Shown here piece by piece: positions 10,322 to 22,041 of a DNA stretch of 64,000 nucleotides. Under the pieces are notes generated by a model. The model was not told the origin of the DNA. It did not search any database and was given only the letters and a program-made list of their open reading frames with translations. The translations under genes and the position numbers were made by a program. Numbering within the stretch: position 1 is the first letter of the stretch; each line of letters starts with the position of its first letter. The stretch lies in the NCBI GenBank assembly GCA_951799445.1, contig OX637296.1, forward strand, positions 7,254,001 through 7,318,000, read 5' to 3'. The stretch comes from Pseudisothecium myosuroides (taxonomy: Eukaryota; Streptophyta; Bryopsida; Hypnales; Lembophyllaceae).

Positions 10322-13300
10322 ATGTCCACTGCAACGAGCCCGACTCCATTTGACCGGCCTGCCAGAACGAGCAATCGCAGCAACAGCTCGGTGAGTGGGA
10401 CGGATCTGGTCTGCATTGGTCTGGGGGCAAGAATTCTGTAGATCTGCTGGCGAGGGAAGGAATTAGGTCACAGAGGGAGTGATGCCCCTGGAATATACGC
10501 CTCGGGTACACCCTATGGAGAGATTTGACCTGAGCAGCAGCGTTCTTCGGTTTTCGGAATGATATTTACTTCAGCCTTCCATGTATATTAATATACTTAG
10601 GTTTTCTCTGGCAAATGGGAGTTCTGATGATTCAGAGAGTTTGGTTGTTGAGGGAGATGGAAAGATTGTAGAAGACATTTGTGTTTTCAGAGGAGTGATG
10701 AACCCCTAAGTGCCTAATCAAAAAACAGAAGAGTAGTGTTTGGAAGGTAATAGTGGATTATAAGGACTTTCATAAAGTTGTTTTCAAAAATCTAGGGTAT
10801 GATTATTTCTTTCTATTGGTGTGTTTTGTGACAAAGCTTTCTAAATGATTTGTGATAATATTTCAATAGAGATGACTATGGGCACGAAGGGGTTAAACAA
10901 ACTTAGGGTTTGATGTCAAATGAGAGTTCTAATCATTCAGAGGTTAGGATTGATTCTTCAGATGAATACATTCGTAGAGGAGCTAGTTTTAGAGGAGTTT
11001 AAGGTGATTATTAGTGCGTTGATTTTTTTGGTAGTACTTCGTGCGTCTTGTCTAGATGTACCGGTATTCATTTGCTGGGATTAAGTTCATTTTAATATTA
11101 AGATCTCTCTGCAGGTTTATAAGAGCGGGCCATTGTACATCTCATCGAAAGGTATGCTGCTGTTCTCTTCTCAGAGCGACTATCCTATTCTTCCAATTTT
11201 TTTGAGATCTATTGTTATCTTGTATGCCGCTGAGAGCGTCAAAGTAATGCGTTTTGAAAGGAAGTTATGTCATTACTCTGCAATCCCCGTTTTTATTCAT
11301 TTTGCTTTTGTGCACCCCCATTGTTTTCCTTAATCAGATAATCTTCGCAATTAGCAGCTATTGAGATCAGTTCGTTATGACTATTCAGTTTTAGGTTGGA
11401 CGTCATGGAAACGACGATGGTTCATGCTGACCCGAAAGGCACTGGTGTTTTTCAAAAATGACCCGGTGAGTTCATCAAAGTTCCATTAGAATTGGAATTC
11501 CAGGCTGAATTGAAATGTTGCATTATATATATGCATCGTTGTTTTAATCCGACGTTGATTCATTATATTTGTGAATTGCTTAGGTCAGTCCAACTGGATG
11601 AACAGCTATCAAAGTCTTCTTTACTTCTGTTAGATGCTGGAGACGTAGTAGGCCTGCGTCAAAGTCGCCTCATGTTCGAATCGAGGTAGCAATCGAATGA
11701 AGTATAGATGACTATTATGAACATGCAGTCAAAGGTCTCATTTGGGTGTTGGAGAATTCTTATTATCAAATACCAGGCGCAACCTTTTCCCTTTGCCAGT
11801 ATATTGACCTATATTATTCTTACCTGTGATGATCTTTGCAACTGTGTGCAGAACACATATCCCTCGAAAGGGGGTGATATGAACCTGACTCTTGGGGGAA
11901 TCGATTTGAACAACTCTGCCAGGTGATCACTGCATTTCTATGTCCTTATTGAATATCTTAGCTCCTAGGATTTGGTCCTCGTTTCTCTCCAGGCTGAGCT
12001 ATTTCCTTTCTCTTGTCGCTATATGACTTCACATCTTTCTCCTTAACCCCAAGAGGACCAAGATTGCTAGTTCTGATTAGGTCATGTAGTGACTTCTTTT
12101 GTTCATTTTGGTTTATTTTTTACTAGCATGTGCAATGTTGTTCACTGATTCTAGCGGTATATAATATGGTCGCATCTGAATTATAGTTTTCACAGTATGA
12201 TAAATTGAATTGGGCATTTTAAAAGCGTGCATTGTTTGTCCTGAGGAGTTAATTGATCTTATTGAGTATTAGACACCATCCTCATCTGTGACGTTATTTT
12301 GAGCGCAAATTAATTCTTAGACGATGACAGTTAGAGATGAGCTGTATGCGTGTTCGGGTAAATGCATGCAATGACAGAGAATGGGCAATATCGGGCAGTT
12401 CAATAACCAATAGTGGGCATGTGAGCAGTGTGCTTGTGCGGGCTGAGAAAAAGCTGCTGACAGTCTTGTTTCCGGATGGACGGGCCTTTACTCTGAAGGT
12501 GATCACCTTTGATGTATTTCTCAGTTCATTTGCTACGCTGTGGTCCAATTAACTGGGACTTGACCTAGCTGCAAATTCTCTAAGTAGTACTCGTGTATTT
12601 TCTCATCTGTGATTTACGCCACGCTACTCCATTAGCAGCTTTCTTTCGATTTCAGGTTTCCTAAATGTAGAACTTGTACATCGTATATTCTTTATAGGCG
12701 GAGACTGTTGAAGACGTGGATGAATGGAAAGATGCATTGGAGCGGGCTCTTCAGGCAGCACCAAATGCATCCACTTTGAGTAACAGTCCTAGCTTCCAAA
12801 CTGAGGGTCTTGAATCTATCGATGGGTCTTCAGAGCCAGATGCGCCATTTGGTTTTGAAACATTGGCCATGTGCATTATGTGTATTGAATTTGTATTATT
12901 GATTTTGGTAGATATTTTGTTTTGTGTTTTTTTTAAAATGTAACTTGAATCCAAATACAATGCGGAAACTCTGATTTTGGAGTATGTTATTGTCTGCAAT
13001 GTGTAGACCTAAACTGGTTTGATGTGCATTGACAGGTCTCACAGGAAGCAACCGGCGACCAGTCAGATCCATGGTCGTTGGTAGGCCAATCCTGTTGGCC
13101 TTGGAAGACATTGATGGAAGTCCGTCCTTTCTGGAGAAGGCCCTTACGTTTATTGAGACATATGGTATGTCATTCATATCTGAATTACGGGTATATCTGA
13201 AACAATCTACCTATGCTCCAGACATCAGTCTTGGTGAAAAAAACTCATTGACTTAATGCAATTAATTGTGAAAACAGGTGTTGGGGTGGAAGGAATATTG

Positions 13301-15638
13301 GGGCAATCTGCAGATGTTGAAGATGTGGAGCGACGTGTGCGTGATTATGAACAAGGTTTATTTTTCTTGTATTTTTCTCTCTTTTAGAATGTACACTTGA
13401 TACACCATATACTGTCGTTTTCGTTTGCAGTGGGTCATAAATTAAATTTTCCCGCTACAATTGTATCCAAAGAGACTACAAGCCACTCTGCAAGGTTGCG
13501 GCTTTCAAGGTGGTCAAGAGAGCCACACTAACTCTGAAAAATATGAATCCCTTTGGTTTCATGATGAGAAGACTTCAAAGCTGAGATGTTATACATTACT
13601 GAGTGCGTATTGAGAACGACTAACTCTATGTTTTTTTGCTCATGTCAAGGGCGAAATCAGTTTTCACCTGATGAAGATGCCCATGTCATTGGCTATTGCA
13701 TAAAGGTTGAATATCTACACATGGTCAAGTTGATGTCGGAATTTCAGGATGTTGTAAGAGATGACTTCGTAAATCTCTTCAGTGCATATTGTACTAACAT
13801 CCTTCACAATGATTAGATGCCTAAATTACAGTTTGTTGCTGGGCGCAGCATGTGCTAAGAGAGTTGCCGTCATCACTGGTCCCAACACCATGCTGCACTG
13901 CGCTTCTCGATGCTCAAAGTAATAACTTCCCTTTGCTCAATGATCCATTCTGTCATTCATGTTCATGTCCTGCTATCCAAGTAGCAGTTTACTGACTTTC
14001 TATTTGTACCTGTGAACAAACTGATCAATCAACAGGATTGGAAGGGAAGGCGTCTCGTGTCTCATCGATGAAGTCAGCTGTCACTGATACATTTCCGGAG
14101 CCTAATCGAAGACTGCTTCAAAGGTAGTTCTAATGTCTATTGTGCCGTGCCCTTCCATCATCGTGATGTCTGTCAGGAGTTCGATGTCTGAAGAACGTAC
14201 ACGCTTACAGTTGTTCTCTACTCGATGAGCTGTCAAGCTGATTATGGTATTCTAATCTAAGGTTTGAGATTTTTGAGATCTAGATTTGTCCGAACTTTGG
14301 ATGTTCTGCATGTGCGTATTGTTCTCTTCATCTAATGAGCCTTTCTTACATAACGGTGCACCTTTCAGAGTTTTGAGAATGATGAGATCAGTATCAGCAC
14401 ACACAGATGACAATCGAATGACTGCATCAGCTGTTGCTGCATGTATGGCTCCACTGTTGCTGCGTCCATTGTTGGCTGGTGAATGTGGACTGGAGGATGA
14501 GTCTGAAGTCAGCCCAGACAATGCTGCTCAGCTCCTGGCAGCTACGGCTGCAGCCAACAATGCGCAGTCCATTGTCACAACGCTCTTGGAAGAGTATGAT
14601 CACATCTTTGAAGTAAGTCTGCAGATTTTGTCACTCTTGTGGGCTCTTGTATTTTCTTTAGATGCAATGCTGCAATTCTGGATGTATCTACAGTATCTAC
14701 TATGATATTATTAGTGCTAAGGCTGCTCTGCTGTTTCAGGATTATGGTTTACAACGTGCCCCACCTTCTCCTCAAATATATGGAACTCTTGAGGCCAGTG
14801 AGACCGAAGCCTCCTCCGATGACGAGGACGATGAAGTATTGCACGCAATGAATGAGGATGAATGGAATTTCCATGATGCTGCAAATGATTTGCACAAAGA
14901 GGGTGATGAGTACATCGAGCGCGCTCTCTCGGGCACTCTTAGTGAAAGTAGTGGCAACCTTGGCAGTGATGTGTTTGACTACAAGGTGGGATATTTGTGG
15001 AGAGTGTATTTTCTCATCTGTGATTTACGCCACGCTACTCCATTAGCAACTTCCTTTTGAATATTTGTTGATTTTAGGTTTCCTAAATGTTGAACTTGCA
15101 CATTGTATATTCTTTACAGGCGGAGACTGTTGGAGACGTGGATGAATGGAAAGTTGCATTGGAGCGGGCAAATGCATCCACTTTGAGTAACAGTCCTAGC
15201 TTCCAAACTGAGGGTCTTGAATCTATCGATGGTTCTTCAAAGCCAGGTGCGCCATTTGGTTAGAAACATTGGCCACGTAAATTGTATGTGTATTGAATGT
15301 GTACTATTGATTCTGGTGGATAGTTCGTTTGTGTGTTTCCTAGAAAATAATTTGAATCCAAATACAACATGTGGAAACTCTGATTTTGGAGTATGTTATT
15401 GTCTGCAATGTGTAGACCTAAACTGGTTTGATGTGCATTGACAGGTCTCACAGGAAGCAACCGACGACCAGTCAGATCAATGGTCGTTGGTAGGCCACTC
15501 CAACTGGCCTTGGAAGACATTGATGGAAGTCTGTCCTTTCTGGAGAAGGCCCTTACGTTTATTGAGAAATATGGTATGTCATTCATATCTGAATTACGGG
15601 TATATCTGAAACACAATTTACCTATGATCCATCTGTAG
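10322..15638 (+). CDS. PH domain-RhoGAP protein of REN1 type (RopGAP), 3' end rearranged
   Basis: The gene inactivates ROP GTPases in the plant family. Exons: 10322-10390, 11115-11151, 11389-11465, 11852-11922, 12429-12498, 12698-12851, 13036-13164, 13278-13355, 13650-13705, 13849-13918, 14036-14123, 14369-14612, 14740-14985 (1389 nt, 463 aa, in frame). The PH domain (about 24-125) reads VYKSGPLYISSK, GWTSWKRRWFMLTRKALVFF, LTLGGIDLNNS, LLTVLFPDGRAFTLK. The RhoGAP domain (about 170-385) reads VVGRPILLALEDIDG, HVLRELPSS, FPEPNRRLLQR, AVAACMAPLLLRPLLAGE. The arginine finger in the EGILRQSADV motif is Gly211 here. Exon 3 could instead start at 11395. The coiled-coil C-terminal half usual for the family is absent. 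Instead come exon 6' (15120-15258) and exon 7' (15445-15573), both in phase. Reading through the exon 7' donor gives TAG at 15636; splicing it leads into the kinase at 15723 (see findings). Confidence 0.9.
12593..13220 (+). repeat. RopGAP exon 6-7 block, source of internal duplication
   Basis: This block runs from late intron 5 through exons 6 and 7 into intron 7. It recurs at 15004-15630 with scattered changes and a 15-nt in-frame deletion in exon 6 (the LQAAP region lost). Confidence 0.9.
15004..15630 (+). repeat. Second copy of the RopGAP exon 6-7 block
   Basis: The copy of 12593-13220 starts at GTGTATTTTCTC, 18 bp into intron 13, and ends at about 15630, where the kinase duplication begins without spacer. 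It keeps the acceptor before exon 6' (TTTACAG), the donor after it, and the exon 7' acceptor (GACAG) and donor (GTATGT). Confidence 0.9.
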
Positions 15639-18600
15639 TTTGTCCGTAAATATTTTTTCAACTGATTTTGATGCATATTGACGTTGTCTATTGATTAGCA
15701 AATGATTGTTCTTGTGATGTAGCCCAAACGGCCAGGCATTACCTACAACTCACAATAGAATGTATGGAGAGAATACGAATGAGGACTTTGCAAGACGATT
15801 CCAAATCAACAGATATCAAATTCAACCATGAGCAGTGCAAATACTTGGCCACTAAACTGGAATGGGCAATCCACTGTGCGCTCTTAAAGAGCCATTTCCC
15901 CGAAAATCTTGCTGAACCTGAGGATGCGGCCAAGTGTCTTGAACTTTACATGATCCTCTTAATGTTGGCCAAGGAAGTGGAGGGCTTCATTGAAAGGTGT
16001 TCCAAAGAGAATTGGATTCAAGCTGCTGTCATTTTGACAAACATGTCGGATCACGTTTGGTCACTGAGTTTTGACTTGGAGCTGTGTACAATGTTCTTCT
16101 CCTTCAAGAAACCACGATGCTTGGCCTCGGAAGAATTTTCTGATATCAGGATTCTTGAACTCAAACTTGTCAAAGAGAAGGCACTCATTGATGATGAAAC
16201 ATTGTCTGCTTGTGTAAAAGCTCTGATTGAGTCAGGCGAAGCAAGTGACGATGACTTTGAGTTGGCAACGATTTTACTTGCAAGAATCGATAGATTAAGG
16301 CAACAAATTCCACACCTTGGTACATCAGAATCATCACAATTGAGTCTTCATGAAAGATCAGACATTTCAAGCTTGAAATACGATGTGAAGATTGGAAATG
16401 GAGGCTTTGGTACTGTGTATAAAGCCATTTGGTGCGGAGTTGAAGTAGCTGTGAAGACATTTCATGGACCAGAGAACCCAGAATTCAAGAAGGAAGTGTC
16501 AATTTGTGCGAGGGTGTCTCATCCTAATATTGCATCTTTGCTATTTTATGGAGTGGAAAATGGAGAATGCTCTATAGTAATGGAGTTGATGGATGAAGAT
16601 CTCCAATCTTTGATGAGAACCAGACTGCGATGCAACCGAACACGTGAATCTCCATTCTGCATTTTCGTAGCGCTTGACCTAATGCTTCAAATAGCAGAGG
16701 GAATGTCTTACCTACACAGATTGAGGATTGTGCATAGGGATTTGAAGTCTTATAATATCTTGGTACGATGTGTGAAGTCCACTGAAGCAAATGGACATGA
16801 ATATGTACATGCCAAAGTGGCAGACTTTGGATTGTCAAGAACCAAGGAGAAGAGCATGACAAATTCCAACCAGACTCCCAATATGGGTACTACTAGATGG
16901 ATGGCCCCAGAAATGTTCGAGCAAGGAAGGCTTGTTAACAAAGAGGCCTATCCTTTCAAGAGCGATGTTTATAGCTTTGCCATGGTTTGTTATGAAATTT
17001 TGACGGGAAAATTTCCATTTACAACCGTTTTTAGCAATGCTGAAGTAAGAAGGAAAGTTTTGGCCGGTGATCGTCCAGAATTACCTGATCAATGTCCCCC
17101 CGAGCTAAGGGGATTGATCGAAAGATGTTGGAGCCCGGAGGCGAGGGCACGCCCTGGTTTTGCTGAGATATGTTTGGAGTTGGCGTACCTGAAAAGCTTA
17201 CAAACGTCATGTAAGTCTCTTTGATCACAATATTCGGATCTATAGCAAGTGCATTACACTAAAGAAGGAAAGCTTAAGAATTTCTGATCTCTAACTTTTC
17301 TTTGGAGTTTCTTTCACCTGTAAGTCTTATTGTTTGTCTTGAGTCGTTTTGGTTATTTTGCCAGTGAACCAAAAAGTGAGGCCCAAGTTAAACAATCATT
17401 GTGAACGAAGAAGGTTGGAATAGCATTTGAGTGAGGTGTGCTTATTTCGTGTGGTGGTAATTGTTGTGATTGACTTCTTTTTGTGCACTATTTTGGACAG
17501 GGTCAAGCGTGAGGTCTTATGTTGTTGATCCGTCTTTGCCGGTGGTGGACAAACAAGTGTGAGTTTATCAACGGGGCTTGAATTTTTTCGCTTCTTTGTG
17601 TCTGGTGTGTTGGTTTTTTGAATGAATGGTTTCTGGAGTGTTGGTTTATAATGGTGTGCTGAAGGCTTTGTGTACAATCCAGGATCCCTGCTGAAAGCAG
17701 TGAAGCAGAATCACTGGCAGAAGTCCTAGCCCCTCTGGAAACTGAAGCAGACTCATTGGTAATGCCTCAGTCCCTACCGACGTAGATGCAGAATCACTAA
17801 TTGCCTTGCACTCTAACAAATGGGGAGTTTTCAATAAGGGAAACACCATGTCCATCTCTGTCGTTGCAAACCTTGTATTTCTTTGACAGAGTTTCTTTCA
17901 AGTAAACATTGAATTTCTCATCAGTCGAAGCTAACCAGGTTCATTTTGGACAAATCTTGCAGGCTCGAATGTTCCGGTTGGTCCAGTTTAAGCGAGAACT
18001 TCAGGAGCTGCTAATCAGCTATTCTTACGTCATCCCGTTGAGAAGTTTCGTGATTGCTTACAGAAGACGCTACGACAAGGACCTCGACGTTCGAGACTTT
18101 GGAGTAAATAGCTTGAATGCTTTACTCCAGAAGGTACTTCTGCCTAGTCCTGAAACATCTTTTACTTGCTTTCTATATGGTCCATGATAGTTTTTGATAG
18201 TCTCATTAGAACCTGAACATAATGCGTGAATTAGTGTGGTTTACTAGTATTGACTGGTTGACGCTGGTCTCCTAAAAGAGAGATGAACTAAATGGAACTA
18301 CCTTGTTCTTAAACATGGCAGGTCACAGATGTTGCTGTACTGAAAACGACAACTGCCAAAAATTTTAGAGGAGTGACCCAGATGTGTCTGGTTGCTGTGT
18401 GAAGTCGTTGAGATTGCGGAAGGCATGAATCGATATCCTAGTCATTGATGTGGATCTGTGTGAATTTTTGGACTATTCTGACTTGCTTTTCAGTTGTGGA
18501 TTAGCTACTGTTTTTTTTCCACACAACACAACAACCAGTGTCTGTTAGAAAGGAAGTTTGCGATTATTTTTCTGTGCTGTGGAGCATTTGAACAGTAGAT

Positions 18601-18868
18601 CCGAGTATTACATCGACACAGAAATCTTACATTTGGAGAGCCATCGTTTGAGCATCATATAGCAGCAGCTCTCCCAAAATCACCGATCTAGATATTACTT
18701 GAATTGCTAGAAGCTTTGTGTGTTCATTATCTCTAACCTAAAGGAGAAATACTAAGCAATGGTTCAAAATTGTAGAAAGTTTTGTATTAAGTGCCTGAGC
18801 CTTTCCAAGTGTGTTTTCCTATGAAGATAGAGCAAGGGCTCATAGTTTTACCTAATGAAGCAAAAAAA
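15631..18868 (+). repeat. Segmental duplication, second unit (partner 3425-6745)
   Basis: The homology starts at the ATCTGTA shared with 3425 and ends in the A-rich stretch near 18860. It carries kinase exons 2-6, all introns and the 3' flank, and abuts the RopGAP exon 6-7 duplicate. Confidence 0.9.
15723..18402 (+). CDS. TKL protein kinase with C-terminal LOTUS-like domain, copy 2 (5 exons)
   Basis: Exons: 15723-17210, 17501-17558, 17683-17758, 17963-18133, 18322-18402. Taken alone, the first usable ATG is 15764, giving a 597-residue product; the small first exon of copy 1 is outside the duplicated block and missing. The acceptor before 15723 (GATGTAG) needs a phase-1 donor, which the RopGAP exon 7' supplies. 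The kinase motifs GNGGFG, VAVK, HRDLKSYN, DFG and GTTRWMAPE are intact, and the LOTUS part (ARMFRLVQFKRELQELL, LDVRDFG, SLNALLQKVTDVAVLK) is complete with its own TGA at 18400-18402. It differs from copy 1 at a few percent of kinase residues, by one extra residue after GTTRWMAPE (GRLVNKEA), by a shorter linker (19 codons fewer) and by three added codons near the end. It is either an N-terminally shortened kinase or the 3' part of a fusion gene. Confidence 0.88.
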
Positions 18869-18869
18869 A

Positions 18870-19558
18870 AATTCAAAATGGAGCTATATAGATGTTTGAA
18901 GAGCTTGCTTACTAGTATGCATACCAATTTTGAGTGTGAAATTGCATAGAAGTTGTGAGATTATGACAAGAGAAATGCAAGTATCCTATTTTTAGTATGT
19001 TGCCCCTCTCCATGATGTTTGAGAAATTTGCATATAAGAGTTTTTTGGGATTGGAGGTGACATGAATTACTAGAAATTGTGTTAGCACATTAATATGTAC
19101 TTCCAAAAACCTTAAGTTCAAAAGAAGAGCTATCAAACTCATTACATAATCCACCTTGTAATTGTTGAAATGCAATTTTCTTTTATAATGAGAAATTGCA
19201 AATAATTCCAAATCAACATTTATATGTCCAAATTTTCAACGATGAAAATAATGAAAACACTTTGTTCTTTCCATTGGGACCACTTTTAAAGCAAATGGAT
19301 AAGTACGATTTTTTTAGATCTCAAATCAAATGAAATTGGCAAACTTTATTCTTCCACTAATGGTACACACATGCCTTTGAGGACCTCTTACAAATCAAAT
19401 ATTTACTTTTTTAGTCAAAAATAAAAACTTCCAATAGCTAACCTTCAATATATACCGCCTGTAAAAAAATTTAGAACAGTCAAGGGAATGTAACTACCCA
19501 CATACAAATGAGCAGAAATTTTAGAGCAACCATATATGGTCGTTTGAGCAGTTAGGAA
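18870..19558. other. AT-rich intergenic DNA
   Basis: This is low-complexity AT-rich sequence after the duplicated kinase block. I see no gene, RNA or intact element. Confidence 0.5.
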
Positions 19559-19559
19559 T

Positions 19560-20832
19560 GAAGCCCCAAAGTTCCATGACTATGTTTTCCACCAAAAACG
19601 CTCCCAAATTGCCATTTCTAGTACAAGTACCAAATTTTAGAAAAAAAACTTTTTTTGACACATATAACTATAGGATCTTGTAGTATGCTGATTTGAGAAC
19701 ATTTGGTAAAAAATTCAGAAATCTCCACCGTGTGGATTGCAAGATATAAGCATTCAAATTCACTGAAATCATCTTTTGGGGCCCTGCAAAAAATAGTGCA
19801 GCTGCACTTCACAAGCTCACTTTTCTAAAAAAATGTCAAAAATGGTGGTGCTTCTTAGAATTCATTTTCGTAGACAAGTTGGCTTTATGCTTGAAAATTT
19901 CACATCATTTGAAATTGTACAACATATAGGAAAAGAAATAGTAAGTAGAAAGAAGTAGAGAATGATTTAAAATACATAGTTGTTAAGAATTCAATTATAG
20001 AATTGAAAAATGCCAATCTAAATTGTTTTAATGTTGTAATTGACTATCTACATAATATGATTACATTTTTTTTCCAAAATATTGAAAATTGAGTTAAATA
20101 AAAGACTTCAAAGTTTATTTTAGAGTAGAAAATACATAATTGTCCGCAAACTAAAACTCCTCATAACTTTCATCTCATCAATCAAAATGCATTAGAAGGG
20201 AAAGGGAGGTGCAAAAGGGCCGTGAATTTTTTCACGTTCCCGGGGGTTCTTGTTCCGTTCTCATGAAAGATATTCCATACATGCAATCATCTGACGTGGT
20301 TGGGAACCTTGGATGTTGAAGGTGCTATCTTTTAGAAATTGCCACCTGCAAAGAAGTGTAGACACGTCACTTGTGCCCACGACCCCCCCAAGTCGTAGTC
20401 TTCAAACCCATCCTCAACTCGTCCTACATGTATCCCACCAAAGAGTCAGAGCATCAAGTAACAGGTGCCATATGTGAAGCCCTGGTGTTGACTGGATTTG
20501 AGAACATGGTAACCAAAGGCTTGGGAACAAACATTAGATGGCCCTTTGCAGGCTCCATTTTTTTCCTAATGGAATGATTCAAAGCTTTCAGCGTATTTGT
20601 GAATCTAGAAAACCAATTTTAAATTTTTGTTTCGGAAAAAAGGATTTTTTAAATTTGCCCAAATTGCCCATTTACAAAAAGAATAATATATTAGGCCATA
20701 ACTTTTGAAAGATATTCTTCATCTACACCTTTGATTATATTTTCAACCTAAAGTTTATAAATCGTCATTCACACCAGTCTGCCTAAAATCCCTATGTAAC
20801 CAAAAAATGTGGTTTGGTCCTTTAGGGGTTAA
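19560..20832 (+). mobile_element. Diverged TTAA-family element, left end eroded
   Basis: The right end GGTCCTTTAGGGGTTAA (TTAA at 20829-20832) and internal stretches (GCCATTTCTAGTACAAG, ATAGGATCTTGTAGTATG) parallel the intact element at 28741-29674. About 400 bp in the middle (20211-20580) is richer in GC and unlike the other copies. No clear left terminus is found. Confidence 0.55.
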
Positions 20833-21155
20833 ATGCAATGGAGTTGTAATGTATTTCAAATACTATAGAAATACTATAATGCACTAGCCGGGACTTTTTT
20901 TGGCTTTTTTATCCAATTTTTCTTGTGGGAGTTGCAGAGTTGCTTAATTGAATTCGTAGGGAATGGAATTGAATATTTTATAATTTTGATATAATTTATT
21001 TTTTCTATATAAGAAGATGTTCAATTGATGGATAACCATGTAGTGTATATAGAGCAATGATAGTGGTTTTAGGTAGGTTGCAATTTTGGGTGTACCCACC
21101 TTACAATTAACAAAGCTACACAACATTACACACAAGATTGGATAAAAATTGTTTG

Positions 21156-22041
21156 TTAACCCCTAAAAGACTAAGGAACTCACTCTGGGGCTTTTGACAA
21201 TTCGGACAGTTTTGGTTGACTTTACAATTTGGATTTTTGCATGATTTTTTGGGGATGGATGTCAATCATCCAAATCTATATGTGAAGCTTTTCTTCACAT
21301 CATTTTGATAAATATTGCAAAAGTTGGAAGGATTTTTTCACTTTGAATTTCAAATTGGGGAGCTAAAAATATGTTCTAAAAAATTATTGATTGGTTTTGT
21401 TGGATTGTGATAGATTGACACCTATTCAAAAACATACGAACATTTAATTTCAAATAATGAGGTGAAGTTATGAGGAGTTTTTATTTTGCAAGCAATGAAG
21501 GTAGAAAAAATTGATAAAGTCATTTTTTAACTGAATTTTCATATAGAGCATAACATTTATTTATTAGAACATTTTCACCATAGTCATTAAGAATTCTCAA
21601 TTTCTTATAAAAGTTCTTAGCAATTTAGTTTATTCTTTTGTTTAGTATCACCTTATATTCTATAATTTTTTCAAAAATGAATATGAAAGTTTTTTTGGCT
21701 CAATTTTTATCATATATTCTCAACCTATTTTCCAACATATTGACTGGAATACACAAGTTATGGAACATACCTTTTTTCTTAAAATGTTGAAAGACAGAAC
21801 TTCACCTCTTAGAAAGGCTAGAAAAGCCTACATTTTGAAGTTTAGACACATTGAACTTGCAATTGGTGATGATATTCACTCTAAATTTTTGGAAAGATAT
21901 ACTTGAACAAGTTAAATAGGGGAACTTATGGTTGGATTTGTTAAAAAATAAATTGATAGATGAAGATTTTAGCCTTGCTTTGGGGACTTGTATTTTGAAG
22001 CAATTTTGGGCCTCTAAACATGAAAGAATTTTGGGGGTTAA
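21156..22041 (+). mobile_element. Probable TTAA-family element, diverged
   Basis: TTAACCCCTAAAAGAC opens at 21156 and GGGGGTTAA closes at 22033-22041, so TTAA flanks both ends. The interior is unlike the 28.7-kb copy but recurs inverted at about 52510-52990. The right terminus is imperfect. Confidence 0.45.
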
